Notes: generated by a model not told the origin, from the letters alone. A stretch of DNA of 64,000 bases from Megascapheus bottae (GCA_024803745.1 JANJXV010000004.1:46375358-46439357); one strand, 5' to 3'. Positions 44,875 through 56,650 are shown, numbered from the stretch's first letter. Translations and numbers: made by a program.

Positions 44875-45235
44875 TTTTTTTGTGGTATTAGGGTTTGAAC
44901 TCAGGGGATTGGGTTTGTAAGCCCATGAGTTTACCATTTGAGCCACTCCTCTAACTCTTTTTTGTATTGTTTATTTGCAAGGTAGGTCTCACTTTATGCC
45001 TCAGCTAGCCTGTGTTTCTTCACTCCTACTTGTGTTTCATTGTGTTGTTTGGATGATGTCACTGAGCCCAGTCCTTGTGCCTCTGCCAGAGCTCATATAC
45101 AAAGTGTACCCTATTGCAGCCAGCTATTGGTTGAGATAGTGTCTCATGAACCTCTCTATTCAGACTGGCCTTTAAATTTAATTCTCAAGCTCTACCTCCC
45201 AAGTAGCTAGGATTATAGTTTGAACCAAACACCAG
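44875..45235 (-). mobile_element. Old ID-like and B1-like SINE remnants
   Basis: 44880-44965 is the reverse of an ID-like unit (TATTAGGGTTTGAACTCAGG, CATTTGAGCCACTCCTCTAA). 44975-45090 and 45120-45235 look like reversed B1-type units (GATAGTGTCTCATGAACC, ACTGGCCTTTAAATTTAATT, CCAAGTAGCTAGGATTATAG). This suggests a B1-dID-like element or two nested SINEs. Confidence 0.5.
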
Positions 45236-45527
45236 CTTCAATTCAAACCTTTGTTTGGCCTTTCATTGTTGCAGTTTGGCCTACCTCTAATCTTTCTAGG
45301 CAATTATTCTCATCTCTTTAGAGGGCATTAAAATACCCTTGCTAAAATATTCTTACAGTTTGGGGAGAACTCACTGTGTTATGTCCTCTGATTTCTTCTC
45401 TGGCTTTATGTGTTTTACAAGTCCTATTTGAATCTTCCTAATTCTTTCAGTATTTCTTGGAACTCATTGTTTATGGGTCTGATTATGTACTTGTTACATC
45501 AGCTTGTCTAATCAGAAATGAAATACA

Positions 45528-45718
45528 TTTCCTTCCTTCCTTCCTTCCTTCCTTCCTTCCTTCCTTCCTTCCTTCCTTCCTTCCTTCCTTCCTTCCTCCC
45601 ATCCTCTTTCTCCTTTCCTCTTCCTCCTCCCTTTCTCCCCCTTCCTCCCTCTCCCTTTTTCTTCTCTCCCTCTCCCTCTCCCTCTCCCTCTCCCTCCCTC
45701 CCTCCCTCCCTCCCCCCC

Positions 45719-45785
<67 letters not shown>
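45528..45785. repeat. 258-base pyrimidine tract
   Basis: About 17 TTCC units, then irregular C/T text, then about 30 TC units. The only purine in 258 bases is an A at 45601. It ends at the tail of a minus-strand SINE. Open frames through it on both strands (serine/leucine/proline- or glutamate/arginine-rich) are artefacts. Confidence 0.98.
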
Positions 45786-45788
<3 letters not shown>

Positions 45789-45948
45789 TGCTTGTCCTGG
45801 GGCTTGAACTTGGGGCTTGGGTACTGTCCTGAGATTTTGTGCTCTACGTTTTGTGCTTTACTTCTGATATGTTGATGGTTAATTGGACAGCACTCAAATC
45901 TTAGACTCCTCAGTAGCTGATTACAGGAGTGAGCCATCAATGCTTAGC
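45786..45948 (-). mobile_element. Composite SINE, diverged and shortened
   Basis: Plus-strand landmarks are TCCTGGGGCTTGAACTTGGG, TTGATGGTTAATTGGACAGC and CTCAGTAGCTGATTACAGGA. The left half is reduced. The TC tract lies on its tail side. Confidence 0.82.
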
Positions 45949-46364
45949 TAAATGTGTTATTATTATTATTATAAAAACCTGTCATCATATAGATTGTCAC
46001 TAAGAGGTGTGAATTTATAAGGAAAAGTTGATTTTTTTCTATAGATAATACAAAGATCAGTAATTCTGCAACATGATAATTATCTGACCAGCTTGATGAT
46101 CAGAGTAATTTAGTTTTGTGATATTGAACAATCAGTATCAGGAATTCTATCAGATTAATTTAATAGCAATTAACTATTAACTGTTCAGATTGGCTGAGCC
46201 ATGTTCACATGGCCTGAGTTTTTTCTTTACAGAACCAAACTGTGGTTATGTGATATGCAGATTAATCTATCTACCAGAAGTTAGATTCTTATGTCTATTA
46301 TATGATTGGATAAAACCCACCCCACCTTCTGGACCAGTACTTTTGCTGTAATAATCATTCAAAC

Positions 46365-46507
46365 TTTGTTTTTCTTTTTAATACAGAGTCTCACATTATG
46401 TACCTCACTCTGACCTGGAATTCTAGTGCAACCTAAACTGGTCTCACACTCATAATCCTCCTGCCTCAGCCTCCCAAATTCTGTAATTACAGACCACTGT
46501 TCTGACT
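46365..46507 (-). mobile_element. Old B1-type SINE
   Basis: Plus-strand TACAGAGTCTCACATTATGT, GACCTGGAATTCTAGTGC, CTGGTCTCACACTCATAATC and CCTCCTGCCTCAGCCTCCCA follow the reverse of the B1 consensus. No tRNA-like part is present. Confidence 0.72.
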
Positions 46508-46867
46508 TATAATTAAGTTTTACTATTGAATGTCATGGACTTCCTTTACAGGTTAAAATTCTAGTTTGCTGCAGTGTGACTTCAACCTGATGAACAAAAG
46601 TCTGGTTATATTAATTCCCTCTTCTTTCTCATTTTTTGCCAGTATTTTTCCTTTTTAAGAAAAAGTGAAACGTATTTGAGAGTGTGGATATGACCCTCAA
46701 TCTAAAATCACAGTTACATCTATTACAAAGGTAATCATAAATTTTGATTCCAAACGGCATGCTCTTCTAACTCATATTTTATTACAAAGTCTCTTATGTA
46801 TGTTAGTGGACTGGATTTCTTTTTCTTGTTCTAACCTGTGCATAAGGACTTGCATTTCTGAATAGAA

Positions 46868-47043
46868 TAGACATTTGAAATAGGATAAGGAAGGAGGAAA
46901 AACAAGATGAAGAGTGGGGGTGGGGGGAGGGAACTGGGGTCCAAGACATGAGAAAGGGTATCAATGTTTGTGAAGTAATGCACCTTCTATCTAGTGAATA
47001 TAATGTAACCCTTCTATTAATTAGAATAAAATATATGAAAAAA
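46868..47043 (+). mobile_element. 5'-truncated L1, last part of 3' UTR
   Basis: It begins at ACATTTGAAATAGGATAAGG and includes the G-rich block (46912-46938) and the TTAATTAGAATAAAA terminus. It is about 175 bases, of the second 3' UTR type. Confidence 0.88.
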
Positions 47044-48579
47044 AGACTGGATGGTAGCCTTTATATCAAAGCAATATGTTTCAATTGACTAAGCACGTTG
47101 CTACCAATTTGGATAAAAGGATGCACTACAGCAATTAATGAGGTATAAACAACTATCATTGTGCATTAACCCCTCAGATCACATAGGTATGCATAGGCAT
47201 TATAGACATCAATTTAACTGACATATGAAAGTATACAAGGCTGCAATCTACTCTTTAAATTTATATTTCACTATGTTTACATAGATAGAAAATGAGCAAT
47301 CTGATTCTAAACTTCATTGCTCTAATTAGGACAGGTTTATCGAGTGGAAATTGGGATTGAGTTGGAAACTGTAATACAGGGAGGGCAAGAGTCACTTCAA
47401 CAACCAATAAATATTTAATAAATGGCCTCGGGTATATTCCTGTGTAGAGTGGCATGTGCAAAAGAGTCCATGTCCTATCCCTACACCCGAGAAACTACAA
47501 TAATAGAAGACAGGACAAAGCTAGGAATTATGAAGCAGTGTAACAATTACTGGTATAACTCCAGTTGAGAGTACTGATTTCAGTTCAGAGAAGGGGGGAT
47601 GACGTCCTAGATTGGAATCATTAGGGAAGGCCTGTGGGACACATGGTCCTTGATGTGGACTACAAAGGAAAGGTGGAATGTGGATTTAGGAGATAAAACT
47701 GGGCAAAGTTGTGGCGGGCAGAAGGCACAAGGCGTAGGTAAGGGGAAGTCAAAGGGTTGGAAATACAGAAAAAAGAAATCAGGTGAAGAAGGGAACAAGC
47801 AACCCAGGGCTCTGACTAGTGAGAGTAGCTAGACTGAAAGCCAAAGCTCTGTTGGTGGTGGTGGTGACAGTGGGGGGTTAATGTGCCTATGAGCAAAAGC
47901 AAATTGGGAGCCATTGAAGTCTTCTAGGTGGCTTGAGCATCCTGAGTGATGGAGAGAATGCCAAGTTCCCAGAGGGAAATCCACTTTTGGGCACTCAGAG
48001 CTTGTTCTAGATACACTAACAAAATATGGAAATTAATCTTCCTTTATTATGCTCTGAACCTCTCTCGGTGAAGCACAAGCCTTCTTTGTTTTGCTTTGTT
48101 TCAATGTAGCCGTTGGCTCACTTTTGTTGAGGAAGGTTAGGATCTCTGGTGTTCTGCCAACTGTTTGTATATAGAAGAGAAGGGTGGCATCTGACACCTA
48201 AGTGACCTTGAGGACAATATGGTTTTCCTCTTCTTGGTGAGTATTTGCATATTCTTTGGTTAAATGGTTCTTTTTATATTTGTTTATTCTTGTATTGATA
48301 CTGGTGTTTGTTTTATTTAAACAGGAGTTTTAGTTTTCGTGTAATCTGACTTTTGCTCTCTAAGGAGGGTGGCTTCATTTGTTGAGTCTATAGTCATGAA
48401 TCGATCATTACAGGCTCAGATTCATCATTAATTTTTTTGCTGCTAGGGAGTCTATAGGTTTTGTTTGTTCCTTATTTACCCCTCCTAGAAGTCTTTTCAA
48501 TTCTGATGTTTTCTTGCTTCTCTAGATTTGTCTTTTGTGGAATGTCACAAAACTGACAGCATGTAGTATTGCAGATTTC
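47044..48579. other. Noncoding stretch with possible ancient repeat
   Basis: 47455-47960 reads like a very old L2-style mammalian repeat (TTAGGGAAGGCCTGTGGGAC, GGGAGCCATTGAAGTCTTCT). The rest holds nothing recognised. Confidence 0.3.
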
Positions 48580-48977
48580 TAAATTATTTTCTTTCAGTTA
48601 GTGTGATGCATTCATGTTTCCTCCACATGCTTTGATAGGTCATGTGTTTTTTAGTACTGGATGTTCCAGTTTGCTTATTCATTCACCTATTGGAAAATAG
48701 CCAGGCGGCCTACAAGTTTTGCTGTGTAGGTGCTATACATATCTGTGTGGAGGATTTTGTAACTGTCAAATAAAAATTGCCAAACTGTCTTCTGAAGTAA
48801 CAGTAGCTGTTTTGTAGCCCCATCAACGGCAGGTGAAAGCTCTGACTGGTTTCCAGCATAAATGGGCATGTATATGAGCTAAAATTTGGCCACTGTGATT
48901 CGTATATGACATTGCTTTCATCCCTATTACCTTGTGGACATATGCTTTTGAGTACATTCCCATAACCTTATTTGCCA
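48580..48977 (-). mobile_element. Ancient L1 fragment, part 1
   Basis: Plus-strand GTTAGTGTGATGCATTCATG, GCTTATTCATTCACCTATTG, ACATATCTGTGTGGAGGATT and the TTGTGGACATATGCTTTTGA block follow the reverse of ancient mammalian L1 near the ORF2 end. It is much more diverged than the lineage-specific L1 copies. Confidence 0.55.
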
Positions 48978-48992
48978 TTTGGTTCCTTTTCC

Positions 48993-49028
<36 letters not shown>

Positions 49029-49233
49029 TTTTGCCAGTCCTGGGGACTGAACTCAGGGCTTGAGCACTGTCCTTGGGCTTTCCTCAAGGCTCGAGCTCTA
49101 CCACTTGAGCCACAGCACCACTTCTGGCTTTTCTCTGTATATGGTACCAAGGTATTGAACCCACGTCTTTGTGCATGCTAATCAAGCCCTCTACCACTAG
49201 GCCAAACTCCTGGCTCCTTTTTTGGTTCCTTTT
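48978..49233 (-). mobile_element. IDL-Geo-like dimeric SINE with long T-rich tail
   Basis: A complete dimer with a 13-bp target-site duplication TTTGGTTCCTTTT at 48978-48990 and 49221-49233. The tail on the plus strand is TTTTC units followed by 19 T (48991-49032). It interrupts an ancient L1. Confidence 0.95.
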
Positions 49234-49335
49234 TAAACAAAGCGGGTTGCTTTCATATTGTTAAGACTTTGTGTGCTTTCTTCCTGCTTATAAAGCAAGT
49301 TACATGTGATCAGTTCTCTTCCATTTTAAATTACT
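49234..49335 (-). mobile_element. Ancient L1 fragment, part 2
   Basis: GGGTTGCTTTCATATTGTTA and the following TTTGTGTGCTTTCTTCCTGC continue the order expected after part 1 (48580-48977) in reverse L1. Confidence 0.4.
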
Positions 49336-49394
49336 AAGCCATTGTTATATAATTTTTCTCCCCTTCCTTCCTTCTTTCCTTCCTTTTTCTCTTC

Positions 49395-49612
49395 CTTTCT
49401 GTTCAGAAATTGGTCCTTGTACTCTTGCTCTGCTGTTTTTCCTCAAGCTTGAAAATTCAACCACTTGAGACCTATCTCCACTTCTGGCTTTTTGATGCTA
49501 TTGAGAGATAAGAGTCTGTATGATTTTTCTATCCAGGATGGCATTGAACTGAGATCCTCACAGCTCAGCCTCTTGAGTAGCTAGGATCTATAGGCCTGAG
49601 CCACAGGTACCT
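49395..49612 (-). mobile_element. B1-like/Geo composite SINE (diverged)
   Basis: Plus-strand CCACTTCTGGCTTTTTGATG, GAGAGATAAGAGTCTGTATG, GAGATCCTCACAGCTCAGCC and TTGAGTAGCTAGGATC are in order. The Geo end is strongly altered. Confidence 0.82.
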
Positions 49613-52057
49613 TACTTTTCTTCCATTTCTTTTTAACTGGCAAATCCTGTGATTGATATATTATTGAGGCAAAAATTCTCCCAGAGTCCACTGAACCTCA
49701 CTGAGATAAAGATACAGTTTTTGCACAGAGATTTCATTCCAGGTCTTATGTATAATCCTTCAAGGGTCTTCTGGACAGATCCTGTGTGGTTTGCTGCCAC
49801 AACCCTCACAGCTTCCCACAGTGATGTCATCTTTGTGATGTCTCAGGAGGGGCAAAGGAAAGTGGTGGCCAGGTGTGTATGTGAAAAGCTACTTTTCTAT
49901 TTGGAACTAGACTTTAAGCTCTTCATCACAGAAAAGGACTTGAAATCCCCAATGTAGCTTTATGAGTTCTGCATCAGTTTTTTTTTAGATGTCACAGTGA
50001 CTTGCTAATTTGATTGATTTTTACCACATTTTGTTGTCTGAGCTTCCCTTGAAGATCTGACTTAGAAAAAAGAAAAGGGTATCAAGCACAGAAAACCAAT
50101 GTGTGTAAGTTCATGATCACAGGAATAAAAAGAGTAAGTAACTAATGCATTTGAATCATCCAAGTCATTTTGAGTTAGATTGAATTTCTCAATTTAACTT
50201 TTTAAAATAGTTGAACAAGGTGAGTTAGCAACTTAAGATATAATGAATCTGTAAATTTTTCCATGCTAAACTCTAGCATGGTGGTGCTTATTTATTATAT
50301 CATCCTATGTTTCTGAATTCAGTGCTTTCAAATGTGGTAACCAGAAAAAAATTGTTCATTGAGTGACTGAAATGTGATTTTTAAATTCCAGGCTAGATTT
50401 ATTTTAATTACTGTACTTATTTAAATTGTTTGAATTTATTATTTTATGTTTATGTCATGAAAAGCTGGAGACAGACATTTCCCATGATTTAGACGATTTA
50501 GATTTTCCTTTTTTTGAACTTAAAAATTCTATATAAAAGTATATTCAGTATTTTAAAGTCAGTATATTATGTAATTGAGAAGGATTCTTAACTAGTGCAG
50601 GCTGTTATTTGTTAATAAAGCCATATATTTTTGAAGACCATAACTATGATTTCATCTTATTTAAATGATTTCTTCTAAGATATGGTCTGTGTATGCCTTG
50701 TCAAGAAATCTGGCCAGTTACTCTTCACTTAGACAGTGCTTAGTCATTTCTGAAAAGTATTTATTACAGAAAATATATCATGATCAGCAATGACATGATG
50801 ATGAAAATGACAAGATTATTTTGGTATGATGCTACTAAGTGTTGAGATTGGAAAGACTCTTGAAACACCAGTGAGATATTAGATGTCATATCAGAAACAT
50901 CATATGTAGCATTTCCTAAAGAACATTCAATTGTTATTTTTCTGATAGTTTTGTCTCAACTTAGCCCACTCTGTCTAGCTGACATGGGATCTCCAACATC
51001 TCATAAAGGATCTCTGAGGTTCAATTTACTGTAGAGACTGTCCCAGGATTAGAACTACTCTTTGCATTTCTTTGTTTGGTCTTGGCTAAACAGTGGAATG
51101 TGCTTTGGGCTCCTTTTCATATCCAAGGTAACCTAAATTACTTCACAAAGGAATGTTCTGGATGGTAGTGTCTCGACAGGCCATAAAAGAACAATTATGT
51201 AATAGTTCACACACCACTCAGGATTTTAGGAGTTGTCTTACTGAGAGAAAGTGTGAAGAAAAGAGAAAGTAATGAATGGATATTGGACCACAAATATAGA
51301 GAGGAAGTAATTATAACAGTATCCAAACTTTTCATGTAATCCTAATATAGTTTGCAATCCATTTTTTAAATTGACATCAATGAAATTTAAGTTCAGTGAA
51401 TCATAATTTAGTTCTGGGAGTGTCTTGCATAATTACACACATTCCTTATTTCTAAGTAGCAGACAAATAACATTACATGTAATTTATTTTGAATGAATTC
51501 ATGATAGATACTCTTTAATTTCTTTTACAGGGAAATTTACCTATATTTGAAGTGCCTTCTGATTTAGTCTACATTTATTAGTGCCATGGAAAATAGTCAT
51601 CTAAGTAATGCACACATATAATTCATAATGCAATAAAATCACAAGAATGCAATTAGTGAATTACATTTTTCTCTCTGATAACACCTCTTTAAATAAATTC
51701 CATAGGAATGTAGGGAAATATAGCTTGGATAAAGCTTTAGAGCAGAACTTAGAGGAGAGGGATGCTTTTGCTATCCCAATAATTGAGGAAGGAGAAAAGT
51801 TTTATTTCATCTGATATGGCAGGTTATTATCTCTTGCAGACAGCACTGGGGTCTATGTTAACCCCTTTAAGGATTTCCTCATTTTACAGTCTACATGCTG
51901 TTTTCATGAATTATTTAGATAGAGTTTTTTTCAACTGGGCATAGATTCCTTGCGGCCACTTTCCACTTTACAGTGTCTGTGTATGGAAGATTTACTTGGT
52001 CAGAGAACATTGTAATTGTGATTTTCTCAGAAATTTTGCAGCATCTCTACTATAGTT
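49613..52057. other. AT-rich, repeat-poor noncoding stretch
   Basis: About 2.4 kb without recognisable transposon or microsatellite. The 102-codon frame at 49649-49957 has no family resemblance I know and no supporting signals, so I do not call it a gene. It could contain conserved noncoding elements. Confidence 0.45.
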
Positions 52058-52268
52058 TGGCACTGGTGACTCATGTCTGTAATTCGAGCTACTCAGGAGG
52101 CTAAGATTTGATAATTCAGGTTTGAAGCCAAGCCAAGCAGACAAATCTATGAGACTGTTGTCTTCACTTAATCAGCAAAAAGTTGGAAGTGGAGTGTGGC
52201 TTAAGTAGTAGAATGCTAGCTTTGAGCAGAAAAAGCTAAGCAAAAAAGTGAGGCCCTGAGTTGAGCCT

Positions 52269-52271
<3 letters not shown>
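52058..52271 (+). mobile_element. B1-like/Geo composite SINE
   Basis: The left half (GGTGACTCATGTCTGTAATT, GAGCTACTCAGGAGGCTAAG) and right half (AGTGTGGCTTAAGTAGTAGA, GAGTTGAGCCTCAGC) are in order. The last bases merge into a CA repeat. Confidence 0.9.

Positions 52272-52327
<56 letters not shown>
52272..52327. repeat. (CA)n microsatellite at a SINE tail
   Basis: About 28 uninterrupted CA units begin directly after the SINE's CCTCAG end. Confidence 0.97.
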
Positions 52328-52329
<2 letters not shown>

Positions 52330-53385
52330 CTGTACAGCAAGCCAGGGATTCAGCTGATATCTCACGTTCTGCATTATATAAATATAAGGACACTAATTAT
52401 TATTTCTCATTATTTCTGAAAGAATTATATTCTCCAGTCTTTACTTTTTCTATCCTAGGCTTTCTCTCCAAATGTTCCTTCGGAGTTTATCTTAACTTGG
52501 TATCTTTTCAAGTGTTTATGGTAAAGTGAAAGAAAGAGACTTCACAGTAACATGTTCCAGCAGATAAAAGTATGATAAAAGGGAGACTTATAGAAGTACA
52601 AATAAAGGCACCAATACAGCTTTCCTCTACTTGAATAAGCTGGGGGACTAGCACAGGCTAAACCATAATGGTGGAGATAAGAATTGTATGGAAAATCCTG
52701 AGAGGTTTCTTAAAGGGTTTGCTGAGTTTTGAGCTTGGGTCCAGATTGTGAAAGGACATTCATTCAATCAAGAGAACCTCTCTTGCTGATGACCATTCTA
52801 GGTATGGTCCTGGGTCTACTTATTTTTTTTCTCTAGGAGATTCTGTTTCATTATGTATAAGATCCAGGTAATACACACATGACTCATGAACATAAAAATG
52901 TTTATTGCTCAGTTATGTGAAACCCGATGGTAAGCATTCAAGAATTTGGCTTTTCTGAAACTGAAACCTGAATGCTTGGAGTGATATATGACATCTGGGA
53001 AGATATGTAAAAAATTGCAGTGAATGGATATGGTACTGATGTTAATTGAGGCTGAGAACAGAACAGTGTCTCTATTGAAATGAAGACCTGAGAAATCCCT
53101 CTGAGTAACTAATACCCACTACTCTCGTTGACATGAATTACCTAAAGATTTTGGCTTTAATGATGTAATTAGTTGTCCCCGAATCCTTATTTGTTTTTCC
53201 AGTAGAGCCTGGACAGCCCCCTACTGAAAGGCTGTCTAAAAGGCAATGAAATTCTCAGCAAAGATGAGCACAATCTATTTCACAGGATCCTGGCAAGCCA
53301 GGGAACAGTAGTTATGGGATGACTTCCCAAAGGAAAATAACACTTCATTTTTAATGTCATAAAATTAAAATAAAATGACTAGTTA
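52328..53385. other. Noncoding stretch, nothing recognised
   Basis: No transposon or exon is recognised. Confidence 0.4.
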
Positions 53386-53562
53386 TTTTTTCCATATATT
53401 TTTATTGTAATTAATAGAAGGGTTACATTACATTCGCCAGATGGAAGGTGCATTACTTCACATACATTGATACCCTTTCTCATGTCTTGGTCCCCATTTC
53501 CCTCCCCCCACCTCCACCCTCATCTTGTTTTCCCCCCTTTCCTATCCAATTCCAAATAAGAA
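53386..53562 (-). mobile_element. L1 3' end fragment
   Basis: Plus-strand TTTTTATTGTAATTAATAGA, GCCAGATGGAAGGTGCATTA and CCCCATTTCCCTCCCCCCAC are the reverse of the L1 3' terminus and polypurine block. No clear target-site duplication. Confidence 0.87.
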
Positions 53563-55140
53563 AAAAAAAACTAACCATTTCAATGATGTCTAAATTTCTG
53601 TTAAATTTGAAATTACCTCCATACCCAGTGAGGACAGTTTCCTTTTCCCATAATTTATCTTTCTAATATGGTTTTCTTTCACATGTGAATACTTCTCTCT
53701 GTTAAAGATTTCTAGCTTCTGCAGAGGCCTCATGTTTTTGTGAAGTCTCTATCGAGGGATTTGATCATGGAAATCTTTTTCAAATGTTTGTATACAAAGC
53801 AAACCATTTAAGGTAGCTATCAGATGGTATAAATTTACAGCAGAGAAGGACTTTTAGAAATTATATATATATAATATATGTGCAACTATCTGAACTTAAA
53901 AAATATGGGCTCTTGAGAAACATATGCCAAAATAGCATAAAACATACTCTCCACTTTTTTCTTTTTGGTACGTCAACATTAGATTGAATCAATATCATTT
54001 CATTATGAGATAGTGGTGACAGCATGTGGGTATCAGCAGAGCAATTAAAAAGCCAATGAATTTACTTGGTAAGATGTAATTTAACCGTAGTCAGTGACTG
54101 CTTCTAAGAAATCTATTTACCCATAAGTATCCTCAGGCATGTATGAGAGTGTGAAATGATTGAGTTTTAGTTATCCTTGTATGTAGCAAATTTCAATTAT
54201 GATTCCTACTGTAAATTGTGTGAGTTTTATCAGACCCACTATCTCCAAGTTTACAGGGACCAGGGATTCGAGAAGGAAAAAAACTAGCATTTCTTTTTTA
54301 CTGATTCTAAAAATCTCATTTCATAGCCCACCCTGCCCCCACCATCTCTATATTAGATGCAAATTCTTCCGTTCAACTCAGAATTCCTGTTGTTTCTGGC
54401 ACTTAGATGAGTGTCTGCTAACAGAAACAACTTGTAGAAAACAACAATTAGAACTTGAAGTTTATTTCTGATAAGATATATCCAGATTCTCCAGGGAGCT
54501 TTGCAACCACAAATTCATTCCTAATGAGACCTTGCTTCCTGCTCATCGCACTTCAGAAACACCAAGGGATTTGTAGAAGCACAGGAGTTGGAATTTTCCA
54601 ACTCCAGTGTCAGTCCCAGCAGACTGTTAGTGAGACCCTTGATTGAGATGATGAAACAGGAAAAACTGGCACAATGCATTAATCACTGCCTTCCATGAAT
54701 GCCTGAGCTGAGGGGGCTGTAGTACCCCTATAGCCTGATTAGATGGGCTTTTAGGAAAGCTTTTCCAGGTGTCTAGACATTGACATCTTTTTGTCTTTCT
54801 TTTCATCTTTAAGAGTCAACTTCTTCTCTTCTACCTATGATGCTGGATCAATTCTTTGTACATGAAAACATATGGCAGACATTCCTTTAATTATTTTAGA
54901 GTCCCCAAGCAGAAGCAATATCTTTGCCATTGATTTGTCATAAATGCCCTAGGCTCTAGCCAAATATTATCTGTAATGTTGTATTAAATTCTTTTGTTTC
55001 AAAATGTCTATATTTCTCATGACAGGAGTGCTCAATATAGTCAGGCTTTTTGAAGGAAATATATCCACAAGTGTAACATGATCATAATCATATTTAATTT
55101 TCTCCTATGTTTTATTTTTTTTACATAAAAGAATGTTTTT
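53563..55140. other. AT-rich noncoding stretch, nothing recognised
   Basis: No transposon is recognised. Short TA repeats lie near 53863-53880. Frames at 54199-54646 are unsupported. Confidence 0.4.
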
Positions 55141-55141
55141 A

Positions 55142-55432
55142 TACTGGGTGTAGTAGTGCATGTCTATAATTCAGCTACTTTGAAGGCAGAGATAGAATAG
55201 TGATATAAGGACAGCTGGAAAAGTTGTGAAATCTTTTCTCAGAATCAGAATGCTGGTTATGGTTGTGCAAGCTTGTGGTCTCAGCTATTCAGGTGGTACA
55301 ACTAAGGCCAGACTTGACAAATCATTAGACTATCTAAAAGACAAACTACAGTGAAAAGTAGTAGAATCCTCACCTATCAACTAGCAGGCCTCGAGTTCCA
55401 TCTCTAGTACCAACAAAAGATTTTTAAAAATA
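55142..55432 (+). mobile_element. Old dimeric B1-like plus tRNA-like SINE
   Basis: Two diverged B1-like units appear in tandem (GTAGTAGTGCATGTCTATAA at 55150 and GGTTGTGCAAGCTTGTGGTC at 55261), followed by a tRNA-like end (GTAGTAGAATCCTCACCTAT, CGAGTTCCATCTCTAGTACC) and an A-rich tail. Confidence 0.55.
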
Positions 55433-55744
55433 TTCATCAGTAAAACCTATGAAATCATTACTTCCTTTAGAAAAAATATTAACTACCTAATTTGCCTTAC
55501 CTTCTATCTAAAAACTGGAAAATTGTCATATGTTATCCTACTTTAAAGAAAGAGGCACATTTATTAGGACAATGCACTGTATAGAAACGTGGTAGGGATG
55601 ATTGGGGGCGGTTTAATGGTAGGAAGTCCTAGAACTATACCCAGTAACTGTTGCCCTTTTAGAAATAGAGCAGCCCTACCATTTTCTGCTGCTTTAGGTA
55701 TGGAACTTATGGCTACACTGGCTATGGTTACACTGCCAAAAACA

Positions 55745-55925
55745 ATGGTCACTAACCAAATGTAGCTATTAGTTTTAAATGAATTGAATTTAAAATCCAG
55801 TCTTCTAAATCACAAGACCACATTTCAAGTGCTCAGTAGCTCCTGAAGGCTGGTGATATGAGACAATGCAGAATAGACAAAGAACATTTCATTCTCACAG
55901 GAAGTTCTACTGGCACTCTTGCTCC
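55745..55925 (+). mobile_element. MER5-like hAT-Charlie DNA transposon fossil
   Basis: AAATGAATTGAATTTAAAAT, CCACATTTCAAGTGCTCAGT, AACATTTCATTCTCACAGGA and AGTTCTACTGGCACT follow the MER5A consensus order (aattaaatttaaa ... cacatttcaagtgctcaatagcc ... gaacatttccatcatcgcagaaagttctattgg). This is an ancient nonautonomous element shared by placental mammals. Confidence 0.7.
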
Positions 55926-56095
55926 AGGGCTCCTCTATAGAGAAAGACCAACATGTTTCTGTCCCTACTTTCAGATCCTCAACAGCATGAGTATCTGCCA
56001 TGGTTGAGACATAGCCACAAGCTGACTCTCCTAATGTATTGTGACTTACTAGCTGATTTACCTTCCTTGACTCAAGCTACAGATTAAGGCATTTA

Positions 56096-56097
<2 letters not shown>

Positions 56098-56143
<46 letters not shown>
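56098..56143. repeat. (CAT)n trinucleotide repeat
   Basis: About 15 uninterrupted CAT units, the only long trinucleotide repeat in the window. Confidence 0.96.
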
Positions 56144-56395
56144 TATATAACTATACATTTTATAATAATATTGTTCACAATACCCCTCCTATTGAAATCT
56201 GACTTTGATTATCCCTTTACCTGTGTCTCATCAGTGGGACCTTGGTTCATCTAACAGGAAGTTGCCATGTCTTCTCTAAATGCCCTTCCCTTCTTTACAT
56301 GAGTACCATGTGGACATTTGTTCAACTATTTTTTTCTGAGTAAACATTGGAAGTCCTAGAGCAAGAAAATCTGGCTATGATAAAGTCTGACTTAA

Positions 56396-56650
56396 GCCAG
56401 GTACTGGTGGCTCATACCTATAATTCTACTTACTCAAGAGGCTGAGGTCTGAGGATCATTGTTCACAGCAAACCTGTATAGAAAAGTCCCCATGAAACTC
56501 TTATCTCCAGTTAACCACTCAAAAACCAGAAGTGGCACAGTAGATCAAGTGATAGAGTGCTAGCCTTGAGCACTAAGAGGCTCAGGGACAGTGCCCAAGC
56601 CCTGAATTCAAGCCTCATAACCACCACCATTACCAACAACAACAACAAAA
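56396..56650 (+). mobile_element. B1-like/Geo composite SINE (well preserved)
   Basis: All blocks are in order: GGTACTGGTGGCTCATACCT, GAGGCTGAGGTCTGAGGATC, ACTCTTATCTCCAGTTAACC, AGAAGTGGCACAGTAGATCA, ATAGAGTGCTAGCCTTGAGC, GGGACAGTGCCCAAGCCCTG and AATTCAAGCC. The tail is CCA- and CAA-rich rather than pure A. Confidence 0.93.

Noticed and set aside
45457..45940. Frames of 104-142 codons on both strands as low-complexity proteins
   Set aside because: They are translations of the pyrimidine tract and the adjacent SINE.
49649..49957. 102-codon frame in the repeat-poor 49-52 kb stretch
   Set aside because: It is not repeat-derived as far as I can see, but has no recognised domain, no start context and no splice evidence. 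A frame of this length is expected by chance in 64 kb.
56098..56143. CRISPR-like array from regularly spaced repeats
   Set aside because: It is a trinucleotide microsatellite in eukaryotic DNA, with no spacers.
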